Assembly: GCA_900317305.1 (NCBI GenBank)
Contig: ONGG01000002.1
Location: 62,001 to 126,000, forward strand
Length of the DNA: 64,000 nt
Direction of reading: 5' to 3'
Source: an uncultured Prevotellaceae bacterium
GTDB lineage: Bacteria > Bacteroidota > Bacteroidia > Bacteroidales > Bacteroidaceae
The notes beneath the pieces are model-generated. The model was given only the letters and a program-made list of their open reading frames with translations, had not been told where the DNA came from and made no database searches. Shown here piece by piece: positions 31,883 through 40,884 of the stretch. The stretch's first letter is position 1. Each line of letters starts with the position of its first letter. Made by a program: the position numbers and the translations under genes.

Positions 31883-32572
31883 CTATAGCCGGCCTTGGTC
31901 ATGGTAGGAGTAGTAGTGTCCGTCGGTCACAATCACATGGTCGAGGAAGTGGAGGCGCATGATCTCGCAGGCTTTCTTCACACGTTGGGTGATGCGGTCG
32001 TCGTCACTGCTGGGGTGGGGGTTGTTGCTCGGATGGTTGTGGGCCAGGGCCACCACAGTGGCATTGTTGAGCACGGCCATCTTCATGATTTGCCTCACGT
32101 CGACGGCGGTCTCCGTAATGCCGCCGCTCGAGAGCCGCTCGGCCTTGATCAGTTTGTAGTTCTGGTTGAGCAGCAGCACCCATGCCTGCTCCACATCGAG
32201 GTCTTGCATCTTGGGATGCAGGCATTCGTAGATGTCTTGGGCAGAGGTGATTTGCTCGCGGTGCATGGCGGCCTCGCCCTGGCGGCGCTTGCCCAGTTCG
32301 CAGGCAGCGAGGATGGTGACGGCCTTGGCTTCGCCGATGCCGTTATAGTCCATCAGCTCTTGAAGGCTCATCTTGCCCAGGGTGTTCAGGTTGTCGTCGC
32401 AGTCCTTGAGTACCCGTTTCATCAGGTCGACGGCGCTCTCCTTGGGTGAACCCGAACCGATGAGGATGGCCAGCAATTCGGCCTTGCTGAGTGCGCTGGC
32501 GCCTAATTGGACGAACCGCTCGCGTGGGCGGTCCTCCTCGGCCCATTGGTTGATGTTGAGTTTCTCGTTCAT
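31883..32572 (-). CDS. radC: RadC-family JAB-domain protein
   Basis: 229 residues. An N-terminal helix-hairpin-helix region (about 25-100) leads to an MPN/JAMM domain with metal motif AHNHPSNNPHPSSDD (about 175-189: HxH...D). Family name radC is historical; DNA-repair function is unproven. Downstream of the glycosyltransferase by 68 bp. Confidence 0.9.
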   Translation of the reverse strand: MNEKLNINQWAEEDRPRERFVQLGASALSKAELLAILIGSGSPKESAVDLMKRVLKDCDDNLNTLGKMSLQELMDYNGIGEAKAVTILAACELGKRRQGEAAMHREQITSAQDIYECLHPKMQDLDVEQAWVLLLNQNYKLIKAERLSSGGITETAVDVRQIMKMAVLNNATVVALAHNHPSNNPHPSSDDDRITQRVKKACEIMRLHFLDHVIVTDGHYYSYHDQGRL

Positions 32573-32640
32573 CTTTTAACCACGATTCTTAGTTCCTGTA
32601 GGAGTGATTTTGTGAAAAGGCAGAGTGATGAAACCAGGAT

Positions 32641-33684
32641 TTATTGATAGAAATTCTTCTCGAAAGCCTGGAACTCGTCTTTCCTCATCACGCAGCGCTT
32701 CCACCATGCCTCGATGAAGCCAAATCCGTAGCCCATCAGCTGCACGAAGGCGGCGGGCACGGAGAGTAACCCCACCTTGAGGCTCTTGTTGCGGATGGCC
32801 GAGTCGACAAGGATGAGCAGGCAGTAGAGAAGGATGGGTATCCACGGCAGGGCGCAAACCAGATACCAGCGGTGGAAGTGGGTGGGGTCGTAGTGCATCA
32901 GCGCACGGCCCACAGCCGAGACCAGCACGAGGGCGATGACCCCCACACTGAACACGGTGGGCAGCAGGTGCACCACCTTGAGCGATTCGGGATATTTCTT
33001 GAAAAGGTTCACGCGCGCGATGCCGCTGTTGTACACCTGCTTGAAGAACTTGCGGAAGTCGGTGCGCCGCTTGTGCCACACCCATGCCTTGGGAAAGAGC
33101 CGGCATTTGTAGCCCCCCTTGAAGATACGGATGCTGAAGTCGATGTCCTCGCCAAACCTCATCTTGGAGAATCCGCCCAAGCGCAGGTATACCTCGCGGC
33201 GGATGCCCATGTTGTAGGAGCGGGGATAGAACTTGTCGAGCTTCTTCTTGCCACCGCGAATGCCGCCGGTGGTGAAGAAACTGGTCATGGAGTAGGAAAT
33301 GGCCTTCTGTGTGGGAGTGAACGAGGGGTGAGCGCTGTCGGGACCGCCGAATGCGTCGCAGGGATTGGCTTGTAGTTCCTCGTCGACAGCGGCCAGGTAG
33401 CCTTCGGGCAATACCACGTCGGAGTCGAGCACGATGAGGTATTCGCCATTGGAGCGCTCGGCACCATAGTTACGGCTCTGCCCCGGACCCGAGTTTTTTT
33501 TGCTGTGGTAGTGCAGGTCGAGTCGGTCGGCATATTTGTCGCACACCTCCTTGCAGGGGCGCGACGACCCGTCTTCCACCACAATCACCTCGAAGTCTCG
33601 CAACGACTGTGTGGTGAGGCTTTGCAACAACTCGTCCACCTCGTCGGGACGGTTGTATACGGGTATGATGAAAGAATATTTCAT
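32641..33684 (-). CDS. Family 2 glycosyltransferase, membrane-linked
   Basis: 347 residues from ATG 33684. GT-A fold: FIIPVYNRPDEVDELLQ at the start, then a VVVEDGS-type and LDSDVVLP (DxD) region near 85-92. Two or three hydrophobic helices follow (about 245-310). Transfers sugar from a nucleotide sugar to an unknown acceptor, probably for a surface glycan. A 50-bp hairpin lies upstream in the gap with efp. Confidence 0.85.
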   Translation of the reverse strand: MKYSFIIPVYNRPDEVDELLQSLTTQSLRDFEVIVVEDGSSRPCKEVCDKYADRLDLHYHSKKNSGPGQSRNYGAERSNGEYLIVLDSDVVLPEGYLAAVDEELQANPCDAFGGPDSAHPSFTPTQKAISYSMTSFFTTGGIRGGKKKLDKFYPRSYNMGIRREVYLRLGGFSKMRFGEDIDFSIRIFKGGYKCRLFPKAWVWHKRRTDFRKFFKQVYNSGIARVNLFKKYPESLKVVHLLPTVFSVGVIALVLVSAVGRALMHYDPTHFHRWYLVCALPWIPILLYCLLILVDSAIRNKSLKVGLLSVPAAFVQLMGYGFGFIEAWWKRCVMRKDEFQAFEKNFYQ

Positions 33685-33713
33685 GGGCAGGTGCGGGTGC
33701 TTTGGCTTACAAG

Positions 33714-33763
33714 TTGAGCCATTGGTATGGCGCACGGAGAGTACGCCAAAACTAATGGCTCAA
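33714..33763. repeat. 50-bp imperfect inverted repeat between efp and GT
   Basis: TTGAGCCATT (33714-33723) pairs with AATGGCTCAA (33754-33763), and TGGCG (33728-33732) with CGCCA (33744-33748). It lies in the 118-bp gap downstream of efp and upstream of the glycosyltransferase. It has no T tail; role unknown. Confidence 0.6.
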
Positions 33764-33802
33764 TACATTTCTTTTTCAATAAAGGGTGGGAATAAGATGC
33801 AC

Positions 33803-34369
33803 TTATTCCTTCACACGCTGCAGGTAACTGCCGTCGCGGGTGTCGACCTGGATGAGGTCGCCCTCGTTCACGAACAGAGGCACGCGCACCTCGACACCTG
33901 TCTCCAGAGTGGCGGGCTTGGTGGCATTGGTGGCAGTGTCGCCTTTCACACCGGGCTCGGAGTGAGTGATGCGGAGCACGGTCTTCACGGGCATCTCGGC
34001 GAAGAGAATGGTGTTGGTGTCGGCGTCGCTCACCACCTCCACAATGTCGCTCTCCTTCATGAAGTCAACACCGGTGATGAGATCCTTGGCGATGGGCACC
34101 TGGTCGTAGGTCTCCTGGTTCATGAAGATATAGTCCTCACCCTCTTGGTAGAGGTACTGATACTGGCGGCGCTCCACGCGTACGTCCTCAAGAGCCTCGC
34201 CGATGTTGAAACGTTTCTCCAGCACACGGCCACTCACCACGTCTTTCAGGGTGGTGCGCATGATGGTATTGCCCTTGCCGGGCTTCACGTGCAGGAAGTC
34301 GATGCAGAAATACAACTTGCCATCCATGCGGATGCAAGTTCCCTTTTTGATGTCTTGTGATTTAATCAT
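33803..34369 (-). CDS. efp: Translation elongation factor P
   Basis: 188 residues. Three-domain EF-P, with the KPGKGNT loop (about 33-39) that carries the modified Lys in the family. Eases peptide-bond formation at polyproline stretches. It is adjacent to a divergent rpmH gene; the -7 box TATCTTTG (complement of 34422-34429) serves efp. Confidence 0.93.
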   Translation of the reverse strand: MIKSQDIKKGTCIRMDGKLYFCIDFLHVKPGKGNTIMRTTLKDVVSGRVLEKRFNIGEALEDVRVERRQYQYLYQEGEDYIFMNQETYDQVPIAKDLITGVDFMKESDIVEVVSDADTNTILFAEMPVKTVLRITHSEPGVKGDTATNATKPATLETGVEVRVPLFVNEGDLIQVDTRDGSYLQRVKE

Positions 34370-34421
34370 TTTGAAATATAGTTTTTAATTCGTTTTGACC
34401 TAAATGCGTGTATGTTGGGTG

Positions 34422-34429
34422 CAAAGATA
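34422..34429 (-). promoter_or_regulatory. -7 box of efp
   Basis: Minus strand TATCTTTG, about 53 bp before the efp ATG. Confidence 0.6.
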
Positions 34430-34503
34430 CGATATTTTTGCAAAAATAAAGTGTTTTAGCCACTAAAAATCTGAGATTTCTTGGTTATTTGAAAAGAAAT
34501 GTG

Positions 34504-34511
34504 TACTTTTG
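34504..34511 (+). promoter_or_regulatory. -7 box of rpmH
   Basis: TACTTTTG with a TTGG 19 bp upstream (34481-34484). Leader of about 60 nt. Confidence 0.6.
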
Positions 34512-34579
34512 CAGCCCAAAAGGTGAAATTGGCACCTTGAGAGATATCGAACAACAACGAACAAACAATAATTACAACA

Positions 34580-34735
34580 ATGAAAAGAACATTCCAGCCC
34601 CACAATCGCAGGAGAGTCAACAAGCATGGCTTCCGTGAGAGAATGGCCACCAAGAATGGCCGCCGCGTGCTGGCTTCACGTCGTGCCAAGGGCCGCAAGA
34701 AGCTGACGGTTTCGGATGAGCATCACGGAAAGTAA
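34580..34735 (+). CDS. rpmH: Ribosomal protein bL34
   Basis: 51 residues: [18 protein letters not shown] start and the basic [15 protein letters not shown] centre are those of bL34. It ends with an acidic-neutral tail (VSDEHHGK), a short extension over the 44-46 residue norm. Own promoter and terminator. Confidence 0.95.
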   Translation: MKRTFQPHNRRRVNKHGFRERMATKNGRRVLASRRAKGRKKLTVSDEHHGK

Positions 34736-34760
34736 TTGCTGATCCTACGAGAGAAGAAGG

Positions 34761-34794
34761 ACAGGAAGGGGCTATGCTTTTTCCTGTTTTTTTT
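34761..34794 (+). terminator. Terminator of rpmH
   Basis: ACAGGAA (34761-34767) with TTCCTGT (34781-34787), followed by T7 and more. Confidence 0.8.
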
Positions 34795-34901
34795 AGGTGT
34801 ATGCCCAGGGCCGGTGGTTGGCATGGCGATCCAACCCGTGGCCAAAAAATGCTGCGAGCCAAAAAAAGAGGATTTTTTTTTGAGTTTAGATGCTTTTGTC
34901 G

Positions 34902-34909
34902 TATCTTTG
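34902..34909 (+). promoter_or_regulatory. -7 box of the PASTA-rluD-ddl operon
   Basis: TATCTTTG, predicting a leader of about 85 nt before 35002. Confidence 0.55.
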
Positions 34910-35001
34910 CAAAGATGTAGCAGACTCTGCACGATAGGGCTGCTGCAAGGCACGCAGACCACGGGCCGTCGAACTTATTCCTTCACGTCAACAATAAGAA
35001 A

Positions 35002-35772
35002 ATGGCAAATCATTTCTTGAAGAAGTTTCTGAGTCTATATTTTTGGGGCAATATCCTGGCAATGGCCATCATCGTCGTCCTTCTGGCCACAGGCCTGAAG
35101 TACGGGCTCGACCTGTATACCCGTCACGGACAGACCGTGGAGGTGCCAAATGTGGTGAAGAAGACTTTCAATGATGCCGAGGATATGCTCGACCAGCTCC
35201 ATCTCACTGTGGTGGTGAGCGACACCGACTACGTGAAGACCCTGCCGCCGAACACGGTCCTTGAGCAGTCGCCATCGGCTGGCGATATCGTGAAGCCTGG
35301 GCGCATCGTCTATTTGAAGATCAACTCGCCCAGCACCCCGAAGCGGCCTTTGCCCGACATCATCGACAACTCGTCGATGCGCGACGCCCAGTCGAAACTC
35401 TCGGCCATCGGCTTTAAGCTTGGCGAGACGGAGTTCATTCCCGGCGAGAGGGAATGGGTCTATGGTATCAAGTGCGCTGGCAAGCAACTCGCCTCAGGCG
35501 ACAAGGTGTCGGTGGAGGATGTGCTCATCTTGCAGGTGGGCGACGGAAGACGTAACCTCACCGATTCCATCACCTATGTGGATAGTGGCAATTACTACTT
35601 CGGCGACCCGGAGGAAGACGAGGAGGAAAACCAGCCCAAAGCACGTCCACACTACAGAAGGCAGACGGAGTCGCGCTCGAACAGTGCCCCCGACTGGTCG
35701 GTGGGTGCCACCAACACGGCTGTTCCCACGGCACCCGATGTGCCTGCCGCTCCACCTACTCCATCCGAATAA
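35002..35772 (+). CDS. PASTA-domain membrane protein
   Basis: 256 residues. One N-terminal membrane helix (about 15-35), then two to three PASTA repeats (EVPNVVKKTFNDAEDML, about 47-64; KRPLPDIIDNSSMRDAQ, about 115-130). The C-terminus (about 205-256) is low-complexity, rich in Pro/Ala/Glu/Arg. PASTA domains bind peptidoglycan or stem peptides. There is no kinase or transpeptidase domain. It begins a run with rluD, ddl and an acyltransferase. Confidence 0.85.
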   Translation: MANHFLKKFLSLYFWGNILAMAIIVVLLATGLKYGLDLYTRHGQTVEVPNVVKKTFNDAEDMLDQLHLTVVVSDTDYVKTLPPNTVLEQSPSAGDIVKPGRIVYLKINSPSTPKRPLPDIIDNSSMRDAQSKLSAIGFKLGETEFIPGEREWVYGIKCAGKQLASGDKVSVEDVLILQVGDGRRNLTDSITYVDSGNYYFGDPEEDEEENQPKARPHYRRQTESRSNSAPDWSVGATNTAVPTAPDVPAAPPTPSE

Positions 35773-35800
35773 TATCGACCATCTTTTATCACTTATCCAC

Positions 35801-36874
35801 ATGGCCGAAACACCCATATCATTTGAGGAAATCGACGACGAGGAGCAGCAACTCTACGAACATTACCGCATTGTGGTGGACAAAGGGCAGGTGCCCGTCC
35901 GCATCGACAAGTATATGTTCGAGAAGTTGCAGCATTCCAGCCGCAACCGCATTCAAAAGGCTGCCGATGCCGGCTTCGTTCATGTGAACGACCGTCCGGT
36001 GAAGAGCAACTACAAGGTGCGGCCGGGCGATGTCGTCACCCTTATGCTCGACTATCCGCAATATGATACCACTATCCAGCCCGAGGACATCCCCCTCGAC
36101 ATCGTCTATGAGGACGATGAGGTGATGGTGATCAATAAGCCTGCAGGGATGGTGGTGCACCCAGGATGTGGCAATTTCAGCGGTACGCTGGTGAACGCCA
36201 TCGCATGGCACCTGCGCGATAATCCCCTCTACGACCCCAATGACCCGGAGGTGGGCCTGGTGCACCGCATCGACAAAGACACCACCGGACTCCTCGTGGC
36301 GGCCAAGACGCCCGAGGCAAAGAGCAACCTGGGACTGCAGTTCTTCAACAAGACTACCCATCGCAGCTATATCGCACTGGTGTGGGGCAATCTTACTGAT
36401 GATACGGGCCGCATCGAAGGGAACATCACCCGCGACCCGAAAGACCGCCTGCGCATGACAGTGACCTCGCCCGACAGCGAGGTGGGCAAACCCGCCATCA
36501 CCCATTACAAGGTGGTGGAGCGCCTGGGTTATGTCACCCTCGTGGAATGTGTGCTCGAGACGGGGCGCACCCATCAGATCAGGGCCCACATGAAGTCGAT
36601 CGGACATCCGCTGTTCGCCGACGAGCGCTATGGCGGTACCGAAATCCTCAGGGGGGAGCGGAGCAGCACCTACAAGGCTTTCATCCACAATTGCTTCAAA
36701 CTCTGTCCGCGCCAGGCCCTGCATGCCCAGACCCTTGGTTTCAGGCATCCGAAGACAGGCCAGCAGATGGACTTCACGTCGCCCATTCCTGCCGATCTGG
36801 CATCGGTGATAGAGAAGTGGCGCGTGTATATGAAAGGAAATGAGAACAAACAAACTTACGACATATCAGAATGA
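35801..36874 (+). CDS. RluD-family 23S rRNA pseudouridine synthase
   Basis: 357 residues from ATG 35801. An S4 RNA-binding domain (about 27-85) is followed by the catalytic RsuA/RluA domain with HRIDKDTTGLLVAAK (about 155-169; the Asp is the nucleophile) and a GRTHQIRAHM motif. It probably modifies 23S rRNA helix 69. Ends in an ATGA overlap with ddl. Confidence 0.9.
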   Translation: MAETPISFEEIDDEEQQLYEHYRIVVDKGQVPVRIDKYMFEKLQHSSRNRIQKAADAGFVHVNDRPVKSNYKVRPGDVVTLMLDYPQYDTTIQPEDIPLDIVYEDDEVMVINKPAGMVVHPGCGNFSGTLVNAIAWHLRDNPLYDPNDPEVGLVHRIDKDTTGLLVAAKTPEAKSNLGLQFFNKTTHRSYIALVWGNLTDDTGRIEGNITRDPKDRLRMTVTSPDSEVGKPAITHYKVVERLGYVTLVECVLETGRTHQIRAHMKSIGHPLFADERYGGTEILRGERSSTYKAFIHNCFKLCPRQALHAQTLGFRHPKTGQQMDFTSPIPADLASVIEKWRVYMKGNENKQTYDISE

Positions 36875-37872
36875 AAAATCTTAAAAGAACCATTGCCATC
36901 GTGTGCGGTGGCGACTCGTCGGAGCACGACGTGTCGCTCCGTTCGGCTAAAGGACTGTACTCCTTCTTCGACAAAGAACGCTACAACGTGTATATCGTAG
37001 ACATCAAGGGGCAGGACTGGCATGTGGAACTGCACGACGGCACCACAGCGAAAATCGACAGGAACGACTTCTCGTTCATGGAGAATGGAAAGACCGTGTT
37101 TTTCGACTATGCATACATCACCATACATGGCACTCCGGGAGAGAATGGCATCCTGCAGGGCTATTTCGAATTGATCCAGCTGCCCTATAGCACCAGCGGC
37201 GTGCTCGTCGAGGCCATGACCTTCGACAAGTTCGTGCTCAACCAATATCTCAAGAGCTATGGGGTGAGCGTGGCCGAGAGCCTTCTCATCCGCCGTGGCT
37301 ACGAGCATTTGGTGAGCGACGACGATATCCTCTCGCGCGTGGGAATGCCATGCTTCGTCAAACCCGCCAACGACGGCAGCAGTTTCGGCGTGTCGAAAGT
37401 GAAGAACATCGACCAGCTGGCTCCTGCCCTGCGCAAGGCCATGATGGAGAGCGACGAGGTGATGGTGGAGTCGTTCCTCGACGGCGTGGAAATCACTGTG
37501 GGATGCTACAAGACCCGTGAGAAGTCGGTCATCTTCCCCATCACCGAGGTGGTGACACACAATGAGTTCTTCGACTACGATGCCAAATACAACGGCCAGG
37601 TGGAGGAAATCACTCCGGCACGCATCTCCGACGATGTGGCCCGCCGGGCATCTGAGATTACCAGCGCCATCTACGACATCCTGCACTGCAACGGCATCAT
37701 CCGCATCGACTACATCATCACCAAGAACAGTGATGGAAGCAACAAGATCAACATGCTCGAGGTGAATACCACGCCTGGCATGACACCCACCAGCTTCATC
37801 CCACAGCAGGTGCGCGCTGCCGGACTCGATATCAAGGACGTGCTCACTGAAATCGTGGAGAACCAATTCTAA
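36871..37872 (+). CDS. ddl: D-alanine--D-alanine ligase
   Basis: 333 residues. ATP-grasp fold: GGDSSEHDVSLRSA (about 12-25), KPANDGSSFGVSKV (about 165-178), and EVNTTPGMT (about 300-308). It makes the D-Ala-D-Ala dipeptide used by MurF (24129-25430). Overlaps rluD by 4 nt. Confidence 0.93.
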   Translation: MKNLKRTIAIVCGGDSSEHDVSLRSAKGLYSFFDKERYNVYIVDIKGQDWHVELHDGTTAKIDRNDFSFMENGKTVFFDYAYITIHGTPGENGILQGYFELIQLPYSTSGVLVEAMTFDKFVLNQYLKSYGVSVAESLLIRRGYEHLVSDDDILSRVGMPCFVKPANDGSSFGVSKVKNIDQLAPALRKAMMESDEVMVESFLDGVEITVGCYKTREKSVIFPITEVVTHNEFFDYDAKYNGQVEEITPARISDDVARRASEITSAIYDILHCNGIIRIDYIITKNSDGSNKINMLEVNTTPGMTPTSFIPQQVRAAGLDIKDVLTEIVENQF

Positions 37873-37890
37873 ACCCTTATACCCTGTACC

Positions 37891-39039
37891 ATGAACATCC
37901 CAACCGAATTCGACAGCATACGGCCTTTCGAGCCGGAGGAGTTGCCCGAGGCGTACGACAGGCTGTTGGCCAACGGGCAGTTCCGCCAAGTGTTGGCCTA
38001 CCTTTATCCCCAGGTGCCTGTGGAGGCCATAGGGGCGAAGATGAGGCAGTGCAAGACGAGTCTTGATTTTCAGAAGGCTTTCTGCTACGACTTCCTCGCA
38101 GGCTTGCTCGCCAAGGCGTCGAAGGGATGTGACTTCGACTGCCAGGCCATCGACACCCGTCGGCGCTACACATTCGTGAGCAACCACCGCGACATCGTGC
38201 TCGACTCGGCCTTGCTCGACAAACTGCTCATCGATGCTGGCTTCGACACCACTTGCGAGATTGCCATTGGCGACAACTTGCTGTCGTTGCCCTGGGTGCG
38301 CGACCTGGTGAGGGTGAACAAGTCGTTTATCGTGGAGCGTAGCCTGCCGCCACGGCAGATGCTGCTGGCCAGCAAGCGACTCTCCGAATACATGCACTAT
38401 GCCATCTCGCAGAAGAACGAGAATATATGGATAGCACAGCGTGAGGGGCGCGCGAAAGACTCCAACGACCGCACGCAGCCCGCTATCCTCAAGATGATGG
38501 CCATGGGTGGCGAGGGCAGTGTGGCCGACCGCCTCAAGGCCCTGCATATCGTCCCGTTGGCCATCTCTTACGAGTTCGACCCCTGCGACTTCCTCAAGGC
38601 GAAGGAGTTCCAGCAGAAACGCGACATCGAGGGCTTCCGCAAGTCGGCTCAGGACGATGTGGTGAGCATGCAGACGGGTATCATGGGTTATAAGGGACGT
38701 ATTCACTACCACTGCGCTCCCTGTGTCGACGGGTTCATCTCCTCGCTCGACCCGTCCTTGGGCAAAGGCGAGGTCTTCGATGCCATCGCTGCCCATATCG
38801 ACGCCGAGATTCACCGCCATTACCGGCTCTATCCCGTCAATTTCGTGGCGCTCGACCTGCTTGAGGGTACCGACACCCATCTTGCGGAGTATACCGATGC
38901 CGACAAGCAGATGTTTGAGCAGTATCTAGACGGACAACTGGCCAAAATCGACCTGGAGCATCCCGACATGCCTTTCTTGCGCGAGCGGATGCTCACCATG
39001 TATGCCATGCCGGCCCGCAATTTTCTTGCCGCACAATGA
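37891..39039 (+). CDS. 1-acylglycerol-3-phosphate acyltransferase-like protein
   Basis: 382 residues. The acyltransferase signature NHRDIVLDSALLD (about 93-105; NHxxxxD) is present, with an unusual N-terminal helical domain (about 1-85). Found in Bacteroidales as a lysophospholipid/ornithine-lipid related acyltransferase; exact substrate unknown. Its last 4 nt overlap the start of the NigD-like gene. Confidence 0.8.
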   Translation: MNIPTEFDSIRPFEPEELPEAYDRLLANGQFRQVLAYLYPQVPVEAIGAKMRQCKTSLDFQKAFCYDFLAGLLAKASKGCDFDCQAIDTRRRYTFVSNHRDIVLDSALLDKLLIDAGFDTTCEIAIGDNLLSLPWVRDLVRVNKSFIVERSLPPRQMLLASKRLSEYMHYAISQKNENIWIAQREGRAKDSNDRTQPAILKMMAMGGEGSVADRLKALHIVPLAISYEFDPCDFLKAKEFQQKRDIEGFRKSAQDDVVSMQTGIMGYKGRIHYHCAPCVDGFISSLDPSLGKGEVFDAIAAHIDAEIHRHYRLYPVNFVALDLLEGTDTHLAEYTDADKQMFEQYLDGQLAKIDLEHPDMPFLRERMLTMYAMPARNFLAAQ

Positions 39040-39716
39040 ACATACGCAGCGCCCTCCCTTTGCTCGTCGTGGTCATGGGCCTTTGGCTCTTTGCCGCCTG
39101 CACCACCGAGGAATACGAGTCGGGCGATGGGAAGTATTCCTATCTCCGTGCCGACTTCGTAGAGGCGCATAGCGGGGAGGCGAAGAAGGTGGTGTATGCC
39201 ACCACCGACGAGGGCGACTCACTGGTGTTCAGGGGTGGTGCCGACTGCAGCTGGACCACTACGCCCGATTCCATTTACCGTGGTTTGCTTTATAGCGCGC
39301 GCGACGGCGAGACGGCTCCCTATACGCACTTTGTCTCCATGTCGCCGGTATTGATGCTGAATGTGCCTGAGAAGAAGCGTGAGAAATTGGTGACCGACCC
39401 CCTGACGCTCGAGAGCGCATGGGTCAGTGCCAATGGCAAGTACCTGAATCTTGGTCTCTGTGTGAAGACTGGTGCCGACGAAAGTGATGAGAAGAAGACC
39501 CATCTGCTGGGTGTGGACCGCGACACCCTTTTCCAGCATGTCGATGGGCGGCATGAGCTACACCTTATATTATATCATGACCAGGGTGGTGTGCCCGAGT
39601 ATTATACCACCAATGTATATGCCAGTATCCCCATTGGCCAGTTGGCCAAAGGCGATGTCATCAAACTCGATGTGCAGACCTACAATGGACAGGTAAGCCG
39701 CACATTCATCAAATAA
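39036..39716 (+). CDS. NigD-like lipoprotein
   Basis: 226 residues. Lipoprotein signal ending LFAAC (Cys22), then a beta-rich domain of the NigD family (CTTEEYESGDGKYSYLRADF opening). NigD proteins sit in bacteriocin-linked loci in some Bacteroides, but the role of this one is unknown. Its stop is 2 bp from the end of the convergent tdh gene. Confidence 0.8.
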   Translation: MNIRSALPLLVVVMGLWLFAACTTEEYESGDGKYSYLRADFVEAHSGEAKKVVYATTDEGDSLVFRGGADCSWTTTPDSIYRGLLYSARDGETAPYTHFVSMSPVLMLNVPEKKREKLVTDPLTLESAWVSANGKYLNLGLCVKTGADESDEKKTHLLGVDRDTLFQHVDGRHELHLILYHDQGGVPEYYTTNVYASIPIGQLAKGDVIKLDVQTYNGQVSRTFIK

Positions 39717-39717
39717 T

Positions 39718-40674
39718 CTATCCCAAAAGTTTCTTTGACAGCTTCTCAAGCATGTCGGTAGTCATGGAGCGGATGTCGTAATTGGGCGCCCATCCCCACT
39801 CACGACGCGCACAGGTGTCGTCCATTCGGTCGGGCCAACTCTCGGCGATGCTTTGCTTCAGGGGGTCGACGTCGTATTCCATCTCGAAATCAGGACGGTG
39901 CTTCTTGATCTCGGCAAAGATGGTCTCGGGTGCGAAACTCATCGATGCCACGTTGAACCCGTTGTGGTGCACCAGACGGTCGGGGTTGGCTTCCATCAGC
40001 GTGATGGCAGCCTTCAGGGCATCGGGCATGTACATCATGTCGAGCAATGTGCCTTTCTTCAGCGGACAGACGAATTTCTCGCCCCTCACGGCCGAATAGA
40101 AGATGTCGACGGCATAGTCGGTGGTGCCGCCGCCGGGAGGCGTAATGTAGGAGATGATACCGGGGAAACGCACCGAGCGGGTGTCGACGCCATATTTGTG
40201 GTAGTAGTAGTCGCTGAGTAGTTCGGTCGTCACTTTCGACACGCCATAGATGGTGCGAGGACGCTGGATGGTATCCTGGGGGGTGCGCACATGGGGGGTG
40301 CTCAGTCCGAACGAACCGATGCTGCTGGGCGTGAAGACCGAGCAGTGGTTTTCGCGGGCCACCTCGAGGATGTTCCACAGACCGTCGATGCCGATGCGCC
40401 AGGCCAGACGTGGCTTGCTCTCGGCTACCACGGAGAGCAGGGCGGCCAGGTTGTAGATGGCATCAATGTCGTATTTCTTCACTGCGTCGGCTATCTGCTC
40501 GGCATTGGTGACGTCGGCAAGGGCCATGGGCCCCGTCTCGCGAAGTGCCCCTTTCGGCTCAGCGCCAGGGATGTAGCCAGCCACCACATGTTGGTCGCCA
40601 TAGCGGCGACGTAACTCCATTGTCAGTTCCGAACCAATCTGGCCGGTAGAACCAATTACCAGTATGTTTTTCAT
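39718..40674 (-). CDS. tdh: L-threonine 3-dehydrogenase, NAD-epimerase type
   Basis: 318 residues. Rossmann motif GSTGQIGSEL (about 8-17), catalytic YGVSK (about 142-146) and a PSSIGSFG segment. This is the short-chain, epimerase-type threonine dehydrogenase. Its product, 2-amino-3-ketobutyrate, is the substrate of Kbl, encoded divergently at 40885. Confidence 0.88.
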   Translation of the reverse strand: MKNILVIGSTGQIGSELTMELRRRYGDQHVVAGYIPGAEPKGALRETGPMALADVTNAEQIADAVKKYDIDAIYNLAALLSVVAESKPRLAWRIGIDGLWNILEVARENHCSVFTPSSIGSFGLSTPHVRTPQDTIQRPRTIYGVSKVTTELLSDYYYHKYGVDTRSVRFPGIISYITPPGGGTTDYAVDIFYSAVRGEKFVCPLKKGTLLDMMYMPDALKAAITLMEANPDRLVHHNGFNVASMSFAPETIFAEIKKHRPDFEMEYDVDPLKQSIAESWPDRMDDTCARREWGWAPNYDIRSMTTDMLEKLSKKLLG

Positions 40675-40819
40675 ATTACAGAATAGAGGTGAGTTTCACA
40701 TCGCAAAATAAATATTTTTTTTTCATATATCCCACTTTTCGTGGATAAAAATTGAATATTTTTTCTCGTGCAGACATATTTTCTTGGTCACATTGGATGT
40801 CTGTTTCAGGATTTTTGTC

Positions 40820-40827
40820 TATATTTG
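40820..40827 (+). promoter_or_regulatory. -7 box of kbl
   Basis: TATATTTG with TTGG 23-27 bp upstream. Leader of about 50 nt. Confidence 0.55.
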
Positions 40828-40884
40828 CCCTTGCGAAGCCAAGAACGCGCTGTGGCTTCATTCGTTGTATTTAAATCTAATAAT

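Noticed and set aside
36856-38880. A 674-codon open frame on the minus strand opposite ddl and the acyltransferase
   Set aside because: It lies antisense to two convincing, conserved genes. High GC at third positions keeps the opposite frame free of stops; the translation is His/Val-rich with no domain.
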